DNA from: Symsagittifera roscoffensis
Taxonomy: Eukaryota; Xenacoelomorpha; Acoela; Convolutidae
Reading direction: 5' to 3'
Assembly (NCBI RefSeq): GCF_963678635.1
Contig: NC_087063.1
Coordinates: forward strand, 18,399,814 to 18,459,813
Length of the DNA stretch: 60,000 bases
Numbering within the stretch: the first letter of the stretch is position 1; every line of letters starts with the position of its first letter. Below are positions 1 through 11,339 of the stretch, piece by piece. Made by a program: the position numbers and the translations under genes. The notes beneath the pieces were generated by a model. That model saw only the letters and a program-made list of their open reading frames with translations. It was not told the DNA's origin and made no database searches.

Positions 1-1660
1 CTACACCACTAACTCCTCCTAACACTTCACAAGGCCGGCCATTGCCCTTCCTTCCAACTCTAGTTCCTCCTAAACTCATGCTATCCTCTTCTCTCACCAC
101 TATCCGACCCCCTTGGAGATACTCCCAGCCCTATAACCGATGACCAACTTCAACCTGACTTAGACAATTTGTTCCAACAGCAACAAGTAGTCCAGAATGG
201 TAACTCACCAAAAATTTTTCACCAATTAACTTATTCCGCTTCTTCAATTGATAACACCTCTAGCACTAATACTCCAACCACAGCAGCACGCGTTCTCAGT
301 ACCCATCAATTATCCCAAGAATTCCAAAAAGTCACCCATCTACATCACAAAAACAACAAAGAAATCATCAAAAACACTTAAACCCCTGACTTTCTACTTC
401 ATCTATGCCATGGTTTTCCTGAAATAGCTACTATATCAAAAAATCACAAAATCAACACAATTTTTCTGTCCTAGTAGAAAATCCGTTGATGAAGATTTGC
501 ACGCTAAAATTATTTGCCAACTCAGTTGCTCAATCAACCTGGACGAACTCAATAGCACAAAAATCTGAACAAATGCCCATCGTTTATTATGATCACAACG
601 TTCCACACACACATGGAAGACTCATCATAAAATATTGGTGCCGAGGTCAACCCACAGCTAAACGAAATCAAAAAATATAAGATTACCTCCACCTTTGATT
701 CCACCGCACTGACAAACACTTAAATCACTTTATTGACCACACATAAAATGTAATGGCTTATGAATCCAACTTTAGCCGTTTTGGTAACTTCGAACTAACA
801 TTTTATTTCCCCAAACCAAAAGAACGAGTTGTGGATTGTCTTCAAGGCTCATGCAAAAAACTAAACTAGTACATACTCACACTTACTACAATTTTATACC
901 AAGAAACTTCGCAAAACATACACCACCACGAAACCCGCATCACCGTTTTATATTCATATTTTAAAAGTATATATCACCTCATTTCTTTAATTTTACTTAT
1001 TGTATTAAAGGTATTAAACTGCACGGCATTCTCCGCATTTTTGTCTCCGCAAAATGTAGTAAATCAATCCTTTCAAAATTCGCTAGCCTCTGATAACAAC
1101 GAAAGTTCAAACCGGTTTTAACAGCTTTCAAAGTTTCCTTTAACCCGTTGAAAAAACTTAACTAAACACCGCCGCTCATTCAACGCCAACGTTTTACTAA
1201 CATGTACAGGAAACATCCATTGTTCTGAAACCAGATCAAGATGGATAATATTTTCTTTTGAAACCAAATCCCGATTTCAGTTAAGATTATATGCAACTTT
1301 ATTAAGCCTCAGGTGAACATTAATCACTGATAAGCTGATTCAAATACATTGACACAACCACAAAAACTAAACTAACAAAATCACCAGTTGAAAAGAAAAA
1401 GAAAACTTTGTAATCAATATTACCCTTTACTCAATAAGTCACCCTCAAGTATACTCCAAGAAATGGCCTAACTCACAAGTAGGACTTACTGAGAATGCTC
1501 TAAAGTCGACCTCACCAACCAGATGACATCACGATGATTTTTTTTTGCTAAAAAGTGCTTCAGTACAAGAAAATTTTTAAAATGACCAGATTAAGATAAA
1601 AGCTTCTGCAAAAAAAAATAAATCACAATTTAAACTGAAAAATCTCGTGATTAATAAAAT
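1..1660. other. Unassigned left flank
   Basis: No gene recognised. The first ~900 bases are richer in C and A on the plus strand than the rest of the window and contain only short frames (169-381, 486-680) that match nothing I know. This could be a fragment of another element or a degenerate exon. The left terminal repeat of the adjoining Polinton fossil was looked for here and not found. Confidence 0.4.
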
Positions 1661-1667
1661 TTCTTTC

Positions 1668-1990
1668 ATAGAATTTAAAAAGAAAAAATTCTGAATAAAT
1701 TGCATCAAGTCCACAAAATTTATCTGTTTTTTGTATTTTTTCAGAACCTTTAGCCTATAACTTGTTGTTAAAAAAGAGTATATTGATCTTTTGTTCTTAA
1801 AGGATCAGCAAAGTAGTAAATCATCATCCCATGCTCATATCTATAATTGGTTGGAGCTGAGTTAGTTATTGTAATAATTGTTTCGGTTGTTGATTGATTT
1901 TATCAGCTAGATTTGATCCAAAAAAATTTGAAACTAAAGTTATGAATTTTTTCAATAGGCTGTTTCCATCTTTGCAACTGTTACCTAAAT
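1668..1990 (-). pseudogene. Polinton cysteine protease remnant (older element)
   Basis: Remnant of an adenovirus-type (Ulp1-like) cysteine protease, the maturation protease of Polinton elements that processes capsid precursors. Reading the minus strand, a segment containing NSAPTNYRYEHG carries the candidate catalytic His; it runs on to YYFADPLRTKD with the candidate Asp. After a stop and frame change, DKFCGLDAIYS carries the candidate catalytic Cys. The same string of landmarks occurs in the younger element at 41880-42460, which supports the assignment. N-terminal sequence further right is too decayed to follow. The identity rests on the spacing and order of His, Asp and Cys and on the neighbouring capsid, integrase and ATPase remnants. 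No complete frame is present. Confidence 0.7.
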
Positions 1991-2099
1991 TACATCCGCA
2001 AACAAAAAGAATCATTCGATGATACATTTGAGACGTATAAGACAAAAAAACATGACGTTGATGACTATCATGAATTCAGGTCCTGACTCGTCAAAAACA

Positions 2100-3460
2100 C
2101 TGTACAAAGATTGTTGAACACTGCTTTACCGTCTACGTTGTAGAATTTTCTCGGTTTTTCAACAATGCAGCTGTGATTTTCTGTTTTCTAGGACTAGAAC
2201 TGGCAAAAAATGGTATTATCAATGCAAAATTGAAAAAACACCCTAAAAATTGTAATTGCAATCGTTTTTTAGTAAGTTCTGAAAACTGCAACTGCTCAGC
2301 TGCATCTTGTAATGAAATCAAGTCCAAAATTAGAAGTTAGTGATTTTAAAAATCTTCCATAGGAAGAACTAGAAAATTTTTGTTGATTTGCTTCGCTTTC
2401 ATTGTTCTACCATAATGACCACAAGGAGAGCTTGTATCCAATAAAACAATTGCTGTTCCACCTGGAATAACTTTAATTTTTCTCAAATAAATTAGCTGAT
2501 AGTTGATAAAATTTTCATGAAAAGAACCCGCAACAACTGAATTTGTGTTCATTACAACAGTTATTCTTCTTATTGGAGCTTTAGTGAAAATATGTTCCCG
2601 AATAAACTGGTTTTGACGAGATGGAATTATAAAGAACAGGAGTTATAAAGAACAGGTGGAATTATAAAGAACAGGTCTATAGTTTTCATGAAATTGTGAT
2701 GTACAGGATTCTTTTCCGAATTCCATTGAAAGTTTTGATAAATTTTTCAGCTACTAAAAGTTGTCTGGTAAACATGGAACAATCAAAAATTTTTAGACTA
2801 ATTGGGATTATAAGATAAAACGTAAGAATTCGGTAAATATCAAACTGCCCTAATTCGACCATTCGTATTCGGTAGTCACAATTTTTCCCAAATAACCAAA
2901 TCAATGGCAAGCCTCTTATAGAAAGAAAACGCTATTCTTCTTCCTAAGGAATTTACTCTATTATTGACGTGATGCACATCAATAGCTTCCAGAAATTCTA
3001 TGAAACTATATCCATGACAAGCACGAATTCCTCTATTACTCACTGACAGTTAGTTTAATTTCTCCGAAATTTTCCTTCATGAGGATGAAGCCTATTGGCA
3101 TTGTAACTCATTGTTTTTTTAAAACTAAGTTGCAGAATATGAGAAAAAAGGAAATAGTAAATTGCTTACAAAAGTTAAGTAAGGTTCTGGTTCCTCATCT
3201 AACTCCTCCTGAAATTTTGCTTTGGGTTCTGATTTTTCTCTCTGAAAACCATCAAACAACCTTCTTTTGAGAAATTGAAGCTTTAAATTATGATAGAGAC
3301 ATTTAATTCAAATAGAGATTACAATGCATCTCAAAATCGATTCATTACTGCTATCGCCTAGAGAAAAATTGGGATATTTTTCTAGTGTGTAGGATGAATT
3401 AGCGTTTCCATATTTGAGATTTTAAAATTAAAATGTCCAAAGAGGTATTTGTAAAAGCTC
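2100..3460 (-). pseudogene. Major-capsid-like protein remnant, copy 1
   Basis: Decayed capsid-like gene of the older Polinton. Two open pieces can be read: 2346-2552 (ending in a segment with TMKAKQINKNFLVLPMEDF) and 2133-2327 (MDLISLQDAAEQLQF). They are colinear with two pieces of the younger element at 42500-43787. Further right, sequence matching 'gacatgcttgtcatggatac'-type codons for the ACHGYSF motif lies near 3000-3030. The protein is about 430 residues by extrapolation, compatible with a Polinton double-jelly-roll capsid, but the fold cannot be shown from sequence. The same gene is repeated at 5950-6800, 6839-7960 and 9150-9960, and in reverse at 4627-5310. Confidence 0.55.
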
Positions 3461-3860
3461 CGTACGGAAAATGATTAATTTGATTGAATTTCATTTAATA
3501 TTGTCAAAATGTCTTTGCGAGAGCGACTGCTTTTCGACCTACGTTTTGAAAAAGGGTTATACTGGTTCTACGACTAAGTTTTTTTTCACCTGAACTTCCA
3601 ATTGTTTTCAAAATGTTTTTGTTCAAACATCTTTTTGGTCGAGAAATTGTTTTGAGTTTTTTTCGTCCCTTAACAACTTCCCGAAATCTATTAAGCTGCC
3701 TTTTTAGTTAAAATCTGTTCGGATTCTTTTTGCAGCAAAAGAGGGTTGCAGTTCTCCCAAGAGTTTGTGTGAGAGCACCACAACTTCTTTCACACTGTCC
3801 TACATGTTAATCAAAAATGAGAAAAACAGCTGATTTTTGAGCAAACATTTCGTTTGAAGT
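3460..3860 (-). pseudogene. Small basic protein remnant, copy 1
   Basis: Counterpart of the small gene at 43800-44170 in the younger Polinton. It lies immediately upstream of the capsid-like gene on the minus strand. The best preserved part is near 3735-3815, where the reverse strand encodes a helix-like segment similar to DDMQENVEEASVLLRKLLGE of the younger copy. Frames are broken throughout. Function is unknown; its position next to the capsid genes suggests a virion-type accessory protein. Confidence 0.4.
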
Positions 3861-3864
3861 AAAA

Positions 3865-4160
3865 AAAATTAAAACTGATTATCCGTACTTTTGCGGAACA
3901 ATAGAAACAACTTGTGTAAATCCTACGGACACAAAATGTTTTAGTTTTCACCCGTATTATGTCTTATTTCTATTTTTATGCTTTTAACGGAGTTTTTTAA
4001 CAATTTTTTTCATTGTAGAGTCGTAAACGACTGATAATTCATGGACTGTCCTGTAGATAAAATGATTCCGTTTTTTATTTTGAGAATGAACAGAGTACAG
4101 TGCAAAAAAGAAATTTTTGTGTTCTCGACTATGTTTTGTTCTTTATTATCACTTCATATG
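3865..4160 (-). pseudogene. Minor-capsid-like protein, C-terminal remnant, copy 1
   Basis: On the minus strand this stretch is homologous to the C-terminal half of the minor-capsid-like gene at 44190-44890: the codons matching the KSGHINSKGQSFNYQSFTN region of that copy are recognisable around 3990-4100. It is repeated in the same orientation at 8290-8520 and inverted at 5765-5940. The N-terminal half is absent in this element. Confidence 0.4.
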
Positions 4161-4274
4161 CTAAGATTTAATTAAATAGGATTTATATAAAAAACAATCA
4201 ATCAAATGTTTTGTTTATTTCTTTTTTCTACACCAAAATAATTCTTTTTTCTGTCAAACTCTTCGCTACGATTA

Positions 4275-4566
4275 AGTTCAATTAATTTTAATCGTTTTAA
4301 TTTAAACTTTTCAAAAACTCTCATGAACTCTTTGATTTTCTAAGAACCTTTCTATCTGGGTAAAAAGTTATACTGTAAAAGATATAGTATCATACAAATT
4401 TTGTCTTTCTTTTTTTGTAAACTAATTTTTTTAATATCTTTGTTAGAGTAAACTTTTAGTATCAAAAAATGAAAGATAAAAGTTTGTATAAAACTATATC
4501 TTTTTCAGTAAAACTTTTTACCTTTGAAAAGTTTAAATTAAAACGATAAAAGATAATTGAACTGAA
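4275..4566. mobile_element. Fold-back MITE, copy 1
   Basis: Short non-autonomous inverted-repeat element without coding capacity. Its arms begin near 'gttcaattaa' and run through 'atcgttttaatttaaac' to 'aaaaagttatactgtaaaag' before turning back on themselves. The whole unit can fold into a long AT-rich hairpin. Related copies are at 5325-5655, 8624-8815 (one arm plus loop) and 8826-9147, all inside the older Polinton. The sequence on the right (gaataagctggtg) belongs to the capsid gene, so the element or a common ancestor inserted into that gene. Confidence 0.7.
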
Positions 4567-4626
4567 TAAGCTGGTGTTGACGACTTGGATTTATGATTGG
4601 AATTGTTTTTGCTGGAATTCCAATGT

Positions 4627-5310
4627 GAGATGCATCGCAATCTCTATTTGATATAAGTGTCTCTATCATAAATTAAAGCTTCAATTTTTTGAGGGAATCT
4701 AGTTTGATGACTATAGAGAAAAATGCTGAAAATAAAGCAAATTCAGAGGAATACTTAGTATAGGAGCCAGCACCCTCCTTCTTTAAATAAAAAATCTACT
4801 ATTTTTTTTATTGTCAAAAATTGAAGTTTATTTTCACAATACAAAAACTTACAACCCCAATGGATTATATTCTCTCAAAGCTAAACTCTTGAACAAAGTC
4901 AAATTGTCGGCAGCGAGTAACAAAAAAACTCTTGCTTGTCATCGATATAGTTTTATTGACTTTCAGGAAAAATTTAAATGCATAAGATCAAAAATAGAAA
5001 AAATTAGGAACAGGGATAAAGTTTTAACTCTATGGTAGGCTTCAGGTTTGCCATTGATTTGCATAGTTGTAAGAAAAACGACTATTAAATACCAAAGTTC
5101 GAAAAAAACAAAATTGAGCTAAACCCAGTTTTTGCATGTTATATGATAAAACAAAATCTAAAATTTGCTGACTGTTCGTCGTTCACAGAAAGGAATTTAG
5201 TAGCTGAATAGTTACAAAAATTGAAATGGAATTGACAAAGGGACCTTGTTCATTAAAATTACATTGAAATTCTAGCAAAAACAATTCCAATCATAATTCC
5301 AAGTCGTCAA
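4627..5310 (+). pseudogene. Major-capsid-like remnant, inverted copy
   Basis: An inverted copy of the middle part of the capsid-like gene. A 75-residue open piece at 4811-5038 contains VYFHNTKTYNPNGLYS and ACHRYSFIDF, which correspond to VFFENTIVYNANGL and ACHGYSFEEF in the younger element (43300-43470). The gene switches orientation at about 4626, so this is a rearrangement breakpoint next to a fold-back MITE. Several stops follow 5038. Confidence 0.6.
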
Positions 5311-5324
5311 CACCAGCTTATTCA

Positions 5325-5655
5325 GTTCAATTATCTTTTATCGTTTTAACTTAAACTTTTCAGAAGTTCTCAGGAGCTCTTTAAATTTCTGAAAGACTTT
5401 CTACCCAGGTAAAAAGTTATACTGAAAAAGATATATTATCATACAAATTTTTATCTTTTATTTTTTTGATACTAAAAGTTTACTCTAACAAAGATATAAA
5501 AAAAATTAGTGTACAAAAAAAGAACAAAAAAATTTGTGTGATACTATATCTTTTACAGTATAACTTTTTACCCCGGAAAAAAGTCTCTTAGAAAATAAAA
5601 GAGTTCATGAGAACTATGAAAAGTTTAAATTAAAACGATAAACGTTAATTGAGAT
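5325..5655. mobile_element. Fold-back MITE, copy 2
   Basis: Second copy of the hairpin-forming element, with both arms present: 'aggtaaaaagttatactg' near 5407 and its inverted counterpart 'tataactttttacccc' ending near 5573, flanked by outer arm sequence with 'ttcatgagaactatg' and 'ttaaaacgata'. It separates an inverted capsid fragment on the left from an inverted minor-capsid fragment on the right. Confidence 0.7.
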
Positions 5656-5764
5656 TAACCGTAGCAAAAAATTTGACAGAAAAAAGAATTATTTTGGTGT
5701 AGAAAAAAGAAATAAACAAAACATTTGATTGGTTCTTCTTTTATATAAATCTTATTTAGTTATA

Positions 5765-5945
5765 TCTTAGCATATGAAGTGATAATATAGAACAAAATAT
5801 AGTCGAGGATACAAAAACTTTTTTTTTTGCGTTGTACTCTGTTCATTCTCAAAACAAAAAACGGAATCATTTTATCTACAGGACAGTCCATGAATTATCA
5901 GTCCTTTACAAATCTACAATATTAAAAAAGTTTTTTTTTATGGAA
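5765..5945 (+). pseudogene. Minor-capsid-like fragment, inverted copy
   Basis: Reverse-oriented duplicate of the sequence at 8340-8520 and 3990-4160 (shared text includes 'gaacagagtac', 'ggacagtccatgaattatca'). It represents a C-terminal fragment of the minor-capsid-like gene. Not translatable beyond short pieces. Confidence 0.4.
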
Positions 5946-5949
5946 CAAA

Positions 5950-6835
5950 GAATGTTGAAGAATAATTTACAGTCTAGGTTGTAAATTTTCTCGGTTTTCA
6001 ACCATTCAGCATTCGTTTTCAACCATTTCAGCATTGATGTCTAGATACCAATACAACAACTGAAAAAACCCAAAATTTCAAATTGGCATAAAAATTCTGA
6101 GACAGCAACTTTTCTCAATAAATTAATTTGCTTATTTGATAACCTTTCACATATCAAATATTTCTTTTCGTTCTGAACCATTTCTTCACTTAATTTTGGT
6201 TTAAAAAAAAACTTTTCAGTTGCATCTCATAGTGAAATCAATTCAAAGATTAGGATATAGTGATTTTGGATTTCATCCATAGTGTTGACGAGGAGAATTT
6301 ATATCTAGAAAAAAAGTTGCTTTTCTACCGCGCAAAAATTTAAACTATTTTCGTTTTAAAAATTAAATAAGTGATACTTAAGAATATTTCTTGAAAAGAT
6401 CCCGCAACAGCTGTATTTGTATTCAATGCAACAGCTATTCTTTTTATCGAAGCGAAATTGAAAAAGTTTTCCTGAATAAGCTGGTGTTGACGACTTGGAA
6501 TTATGAATGGAATTGATTATGCTAGAGTTGCAATGTAATTGTAAGGAATAAGGTCCCTTTGTCGATTCCACTTCAAGTTTTGGTAACTATTCAGCTACTA
6601 AATTCCTTCCGGTGAACGACGAACAGTCAACAAACTTTACACTTTGGTTTATCATATAACATGCAAAAACTGGGTTCAGCTCAAATTTGTTTATTTCGAT
6701 TTTTGGTATTTGGTAGTCGTTTTTTTTTACAACTATGCAAACCAATGGCAAGTCTACCATAGAGTGAAAATTTTATCCCCGTTCCTAATTTTTCTTTTAT
6801 CGATCTTATGCATTTAAATGTTTCCTGAAGGTAAA
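5950..6835 (-). pseudogene. Major-capsid-like remnant, copy 2
   Basis: Minus-strand fragment colinear with the C-terminal and middle parts of the capsid gene at 2100-2900. It includes the conserved stretch on the reverse strand at 6475-6510 ('gaataagctggtgttgacg') without the fold-back MITE found elsewhere at this site, so it preserves the uninterrupted arrangement. It stops abruptly near 6838, where the next capsid copy begins with its C-terminal part. Confidence 0.5.
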
Positions 6836-6838
6836 AAA

Positions 6839-7960
6839 ATGCTCAGCTGCATCTTGTAATGAAATCAAGTCCAAAATTAGAAGTTAGTGATTTTAAAAGT
6901 CTTCAACAGAAAGAACTGGAAAATATTTGTTAAACTGCTTTGCTTTCATTGTTCAAACATAGTGACGACAAGGAGAGTTTGTATCTAATGAAACAATTGC
7001 TGTTTCACCCGGAAAAACTTTACTTTTTCTCAAATAAAATAGCTGATAATTGATAAGATTTTCATGAAAAGAACCCGCAACATCTGAATGTGTATTCATT
7101 GCAGCAGTTATTCTTCTTATTGGAGCTTTAATGAAAAGATAATCCCGAATAAAATGGTTTTGAAGAGATAGAATTATAATTGTTCTCTCTTAGTTTTCAT
7201 AAAACTGTATTGAATTGCATTCTTTTCCGGATTCCATTGAAAGTTTCATAATTATTTCAGCTACTAAAAGTTGTCTGGTAAACATCGAACAATCAAAAGT
7301 TTTTAGACTTATTTGGATTATTAGATAAAACGTAAGAATTGGGTAAATATCAAACTACCCTAGTTCGACTTTTCGTATTTGGTAGTCACAGTTTTTCACA
7401 AGTAATCAAATCAATGGCAAGCCTTTTATAGAAAGAAAACGCTATTCTTCTTCCTAAGGAATTTACTCTATTATTGACATGATGCACATCAATAGCTTCC
7501 AGAAATTCTATGAAACTATATCCATGACAAGCACGAATTCCTTTATTACTCACTGACAGTTTAGTTTAATTTCTCCGAAATTTTCCTTCATGAGGATGAA
7601 GCCTATTGGCATTGTAACTCCTTGTTTTATTAAAACTAAGTTGCAGAATATGAGAAAAAAGAAATAGTAGATTGCTTACAAGATTTGAGTAAGGTTCTGA
7701 TTCCTCATCTAACTCCTCCTAAAATTAAGCTTTGGGTTCTGATTTCTCTCTCTGAAAACCATCAAACAACCTTCTTTTGAAAAATTGAAGCTTTAAATTA
7801 TGATACAGACTCTTAATTCAAATAGAGATTACGATGCATTTTAAAATCGATTCATTACTGCTATCGTCTAGAGAAATACTGTGAAATTTTTCTTGTGTGT
7901 AGGATGAATTAGTGTTTCCATATTTGAGATTGTTAAATTAAAATCTCCAAGGGGGTATTT
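6839..7960 (-). pseudogene. Major-capsid-like remnant, copy 3
   Basis: Near-duplicate of 2286-3460 in the same orientation: long stretches match almost base for base (for example the sequence around 'aattctatgaaactatatc' at 3000 and 7510). Stops and small indels differ between the two, so they have decayed independently since the duplication. The direct-repeat offset is roughly 4.5 kb. Confidence 0.6.
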
Positions 7961-8520
7961 GTAAAACCTCCGTACGGAAAATGACTAATTTGATTGAAAT
8001 TCATTTTATATTGTCAAAATGTCTTTGCGAAAGGGTTATACTGATTCTACAACTAAGTTTTATTTCACCTGACCTCACAATTGTTTTCAAAATGTTTTTG
8101 TTCAAGCATCTTTTTTGTCGAGAAATTGTTTTGAGTTTTTTTCGTCCCAAAATATATGAAGATGCAATTTCAAATAAAATCTGTTCGGATTATTTTTGCA
8201 GCAAAAGAGGGTTGCAGTTCTTCCAAGAGTTTGTGCGAGAGCACCACAACTTCTTTCACGCTGTCCTACATGTTAATCTTACACGTTTTAGTTTTTTCAC
8301 CTGTAGTATGTCTTATTTCTATTTTTCTGCTATGAAATGAGTTTTTTAACAACTTTTTTTCATTGTAGAATCGTAAAGAACTGATAATTCATGGACTGTT
8401 CTGTAGATAAAATGATTCCGTTTTTTGTTTTGAGAATGAACAGAGTACAACGCAAAAGAGAAGTTTCTGTATCCTCGACTATGTTTTGTTCTATATTATC
8501 ACTTCATATGCTAAGATATA
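7960..8520 (-). pseudogene. Small basic and minor-capsid-like remnants, copy 2
   Basis: Direct duplicate of 3460-4160. It is about 180 bases shorter because of internal deletions in the small basic gene part. The 119-residue open frame on the plus strand at 7981-8340 is only the antisense shadow of this decayed minus-strand sequence. Confidence 0.45.
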
Positions 8521-8623
8521 ATTAAATAGGTTTTGTATAAAAAACAACCAATCAAATGTTTTGTTTATTTCTTTTTTCTACTCCAAAATAATTCTTTTTT
8601 CTGTCAAATTTTTTGCTACGGTT

Positions 8624-8815
8624 AATCTCAATTAACGTTTATCGTTTTAATTTAAACTTTTCATAGTTCTCATGAACTCTTTAATTTTCTAAGAGACTTT
8701 TTTCCGGGGTAAAAAGTTATACTGTAAAAGATATAGTATCACACAAATTTTATTGTTCTTTTTTTGTACACTAATTTTTTTTATATCTTTGTTAGAGTAA
8801 ACTTTTCAAATTCTT
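8624..8815. mobile_element. Fold-back MITE, copy 3 (partial)
   Basis: Left arm and loop of the fold-back element ('ggtaaaaagttatactgta' at about 8708), cut off near 8815 where copy 4 begins. The right arm is missing, so the two copies stand head-to-tail. Confidence 0.65.
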
Positions 8816-8825
8816 TGCTACGGTT

Positions 8826-9147
8826 AAGTTCAATTAACTTTTATCGTTTTAATTTAAACTTTTCATAGTTCTCATGAACTCTTTAATTTTCTAAGAGACT
8901 TTATACCAGGGTAAAAAGTTATACTTTAAAAGATATGGTATCATACATGTCTTAACTTTTTTTTGTACCCTAATTTTTTTATATCTTTGTTAGAGTAAAC
9001 TGTTAGTATCAAAAAAATGAAAAATAAAAATAGTATATCTTTTTCAGTATAAAATTTTTTACCTGGGTAGAGAGTCTTTTAGAAATTTAAAGAGCTCCTG
9101 AGAAATTTTGAAAAGTTTAAATTGAAACGATAAAACATAATTGAACT
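8826..9147. mobile_element. Fold-back MITE, copy 4
   Basis: Complete copy with both arms: left arm from 'gttcaattaacttttatcg', inner arm 'gggtaaaaagttatacttta' near 8910, right inner arm 'cagtataaaattttttacc' near 9055, outer right arm ending 'ataattgaactgaa'. It is followed directly by capsid-gene sequence on the minus strand. Confidence 0.7.
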
Positions 9148-9149
9148 GA

Positions 9150-9960
9150 ATAAGCTGGTGTTGACGACTTGGAATTATGATTGGAATTGTTTTTGCAAGA
9201 ATTTCAATGTAATTGTAATGAACAAGGTCCCTTTGTCGATTCCATTTCAAGTTTTGGTAACCTTTCATTAACTAAACTCCTTTCTGTGAACGACGAACAG
9301 TCAACAAACTTTGGACTTTGGTTTATCATATAACATGTGAAAACTGGGTTTAGCTCAAGTTTGTTTTTTTTTCGAACTTTGGTATTTGGTAGTCGTTTTT
9401 TTTACCACTATGCAAATCAATGGCAAGCCTACCATAGAGTTAAAATTTTATCCATTTTCCTATTTTTTTTCTATTTTTGATCTTATGCATTTAAATGTTT
9501 CCTGAAAGTCAATAAACTTATATCGATGACAAGCAAGAGTTTTTTTGTTAGTCGCTGCCGATGATTTGAATTTGTTCAAGATTTTAGCTTTGAGAGAATA
9601 TTATCTATTGGGGTTGTAAGTTTTTGTATTGTGAAAATGAACTTCAATATTTGACAATAAAAAAATAGTAGACTTTTTATTTAAAGAAGGAGGGTTCTGG
9701 CTCCTATTCTAAGTATTCCTCTGAGTTTGCTTTAATTTCAGCATTTTTCTCTATAGGCATCAAATTAATTTCCCTCAAAAAATTGAAGCTTTAATTTATG
9801 ATAGTGACACTTATATCAAATAGAGATTACGATGCATCTCAAATTCAACATCATTAGTGCTTTCATCTAGAGGAATACTGGGAAAAACTTCTTGTCTGTA
9901 GGATGAAGTAATTGTTTCTATAACTGCGACTTTGTCAAAAATCTCTAATGAGCAACTTGT
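9150..9960 (-). pseudogene. Major-capsid-like remnant, copy 4
   Basis: N-terminal and middle part of the capsid-like gene on the minus strand, inversely matching 4627-5310 (for example 'ttgacaataaaaaaatagtag' near 9653 against its complement near 4790). Together these form one of the long palindromic relationships in this region. Only short open pieces remain. Confidence 0.55.
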
Positions 9961-10440
9961 AAAAACTCCGCACCAAAAATGACTACTCTGATATAAAATT
10001 TCTTGTCAAAGTTGTCTATGCTAGAGCGACTCTTTGTCTACCCTTTTTTTTGAGAAAAATTGTACTGTTTTTACTTTTAGGTATCTTTTTTCTACCGCCC
10101 AATTCTTTTCGGTTTATTTTTATTCGAACTTTTTTTGATAATGTTCTGAATTTTTTTGGTCCACTAGCAAATTCTCCAATCTCGGAAGTTGCAATTTTGA
10201 ATATATCTGTTCCGATTTTTTTTTTTGCAAAATAAAGGGTATTGCAGCTCTCAAGACTTTGTGCAAGACACCAGAATTTCTTCCAAGCTGTCTTTCGTAT
10301 CTACTCAAAATGAGACTTTTTGTTCGTATAACAATTAAAAGAAGCATTAGCAATTACCTCAAGAGTAGAAAAAACCATGCCTACGATCGATAAAAAGTTA
10401 TATATAAAAAAATTACCTTTAATCTGAACAACTCCTCAAT
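9960..10440 (-). pseudogene. Decayed small-gene region between capsid and integrase
   Basis: Sequence related to the small basic gene segment (compare 'ttgcagctctcaagactttgtgc' around 10235 with 'ttgcagttctcccaagag' at 3746). In the younger element a minor-capsid-like gene of about 700 bases sits between here and the integrase; in this element it is missing, which I infer to be a deletion. The short open frames at 10050-10353 have no recognisable product. Confidence 0.35.
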
Positions 10441-10444
10441 TCGT

Positions 10445-11210
10445 TTACAAAAACAAATTCTTTTTCGAAATCTTTGAGGATGCATGTTTGAAGCTTTTTG
10501 TGGCTTTTTTTGTAGATAATTTTGAAACTTCAAGAAATTTAACTGTGTATTGTGGTTTGTAAACTTTACGAAAAAGAAATTTATTCTTTGAAAATCTCAC
10601 ACCAACTACAATTTGAAATTTGGTTTCTAATATTTGTTTCTCAAATTGATGTAGAGAATTATTTTTACAAAAGATTTTCCAATTAATCAATTCTTGGCTT
10701 CTTTAGGTGATCTATTAATGCAACAATTCTTTATCAATGCAATCAAGATATTTCACTATGTAGCGGTTTCACATCTTCTATGTAGCGGTTAATTGTGTTA
10801 TTAAATGATTGAATAGTTCTCTCTGTAAGTGCAGCTTTTGTTTCACTGATTATTGATAAACTTCAAGGATTCTCCCCTTGCAAAATTTTTCAAAGATCCT
10901 CCATATTCTATTCCTTTACCAAAACACATTTTTTGAGGTGTCTTCCGAAAAAATGTTTTGAATTGATAAGAGTGCCACAAAAGCCAGTAATTATTTGATT
11001 CTAATGTTTTGAATTGCTGGCAAATCTACAAAAACAAGTTCATAAATCAATTTTTTTGATATATTTTGAGAAAGCTTGATTTCTTTGGAATCATTTTATG
11101 TGAGGACCAAATTTTGTATTAGATATTCTGGTTTGTAAGAATCGTTAGTAAGAAAAAGTTTAAAAGAATTAACCTGATCTGCCCCTAAAAATGATCTATT
11201 AAGCCAATTG
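10445..11210 (-). pseudogene. Polinton retroviral-type integrase remnant (older element)
   Basis: Integrases of this type insert Polinton DNA by strand transfer at 6-bp staggered cuts. On the minus strand the pieces read, in order: an N-terminal segment near 11100-11180; ELVFVDLPAIQNIRIK near 11030, the start of the catalytic core with the first Asp degraded; FGKGIEYGGSLKNF near 10900, where the expected second catalytic Asp is Gly; and the C-terminal part in the open frame 10445-10690 with RFSKNKFLFRKVYKPQ and STKKATKSF. The same segments occur in the same order at 45010-45845. Frames shift at least three times and stops are frequent, so it is inactive. Confidence 0.75.
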
Positions 11211-11339
11211 TTTAATGTTAAATGGTGCGATAGTTAAAACCCTTTAGTAGAACCTAAAATCCTTTTGTATAGAGAAATTATTTGTTGAGTTAGTTTCAAA
11301 GTTTCCCTTCGAAGTTTTACTACGTTTCTTTCAGAGGTT

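Noticed and set aside
169-680. Two open frames (70 and 64 codons) near the left edge as host exons
   Set aside because: No recognisable domain, no splice-site pattern that would join them, and low-complexity Thr/Asn/His composition.
7981-8340. 119-codon plus-strand frame, among the longest in the window
   Set aside because: It lies antisense to the minus-strand Polinton remnants that are repeated at 3460-4160 and 43800-44460; the conserved reading is on the other strand.
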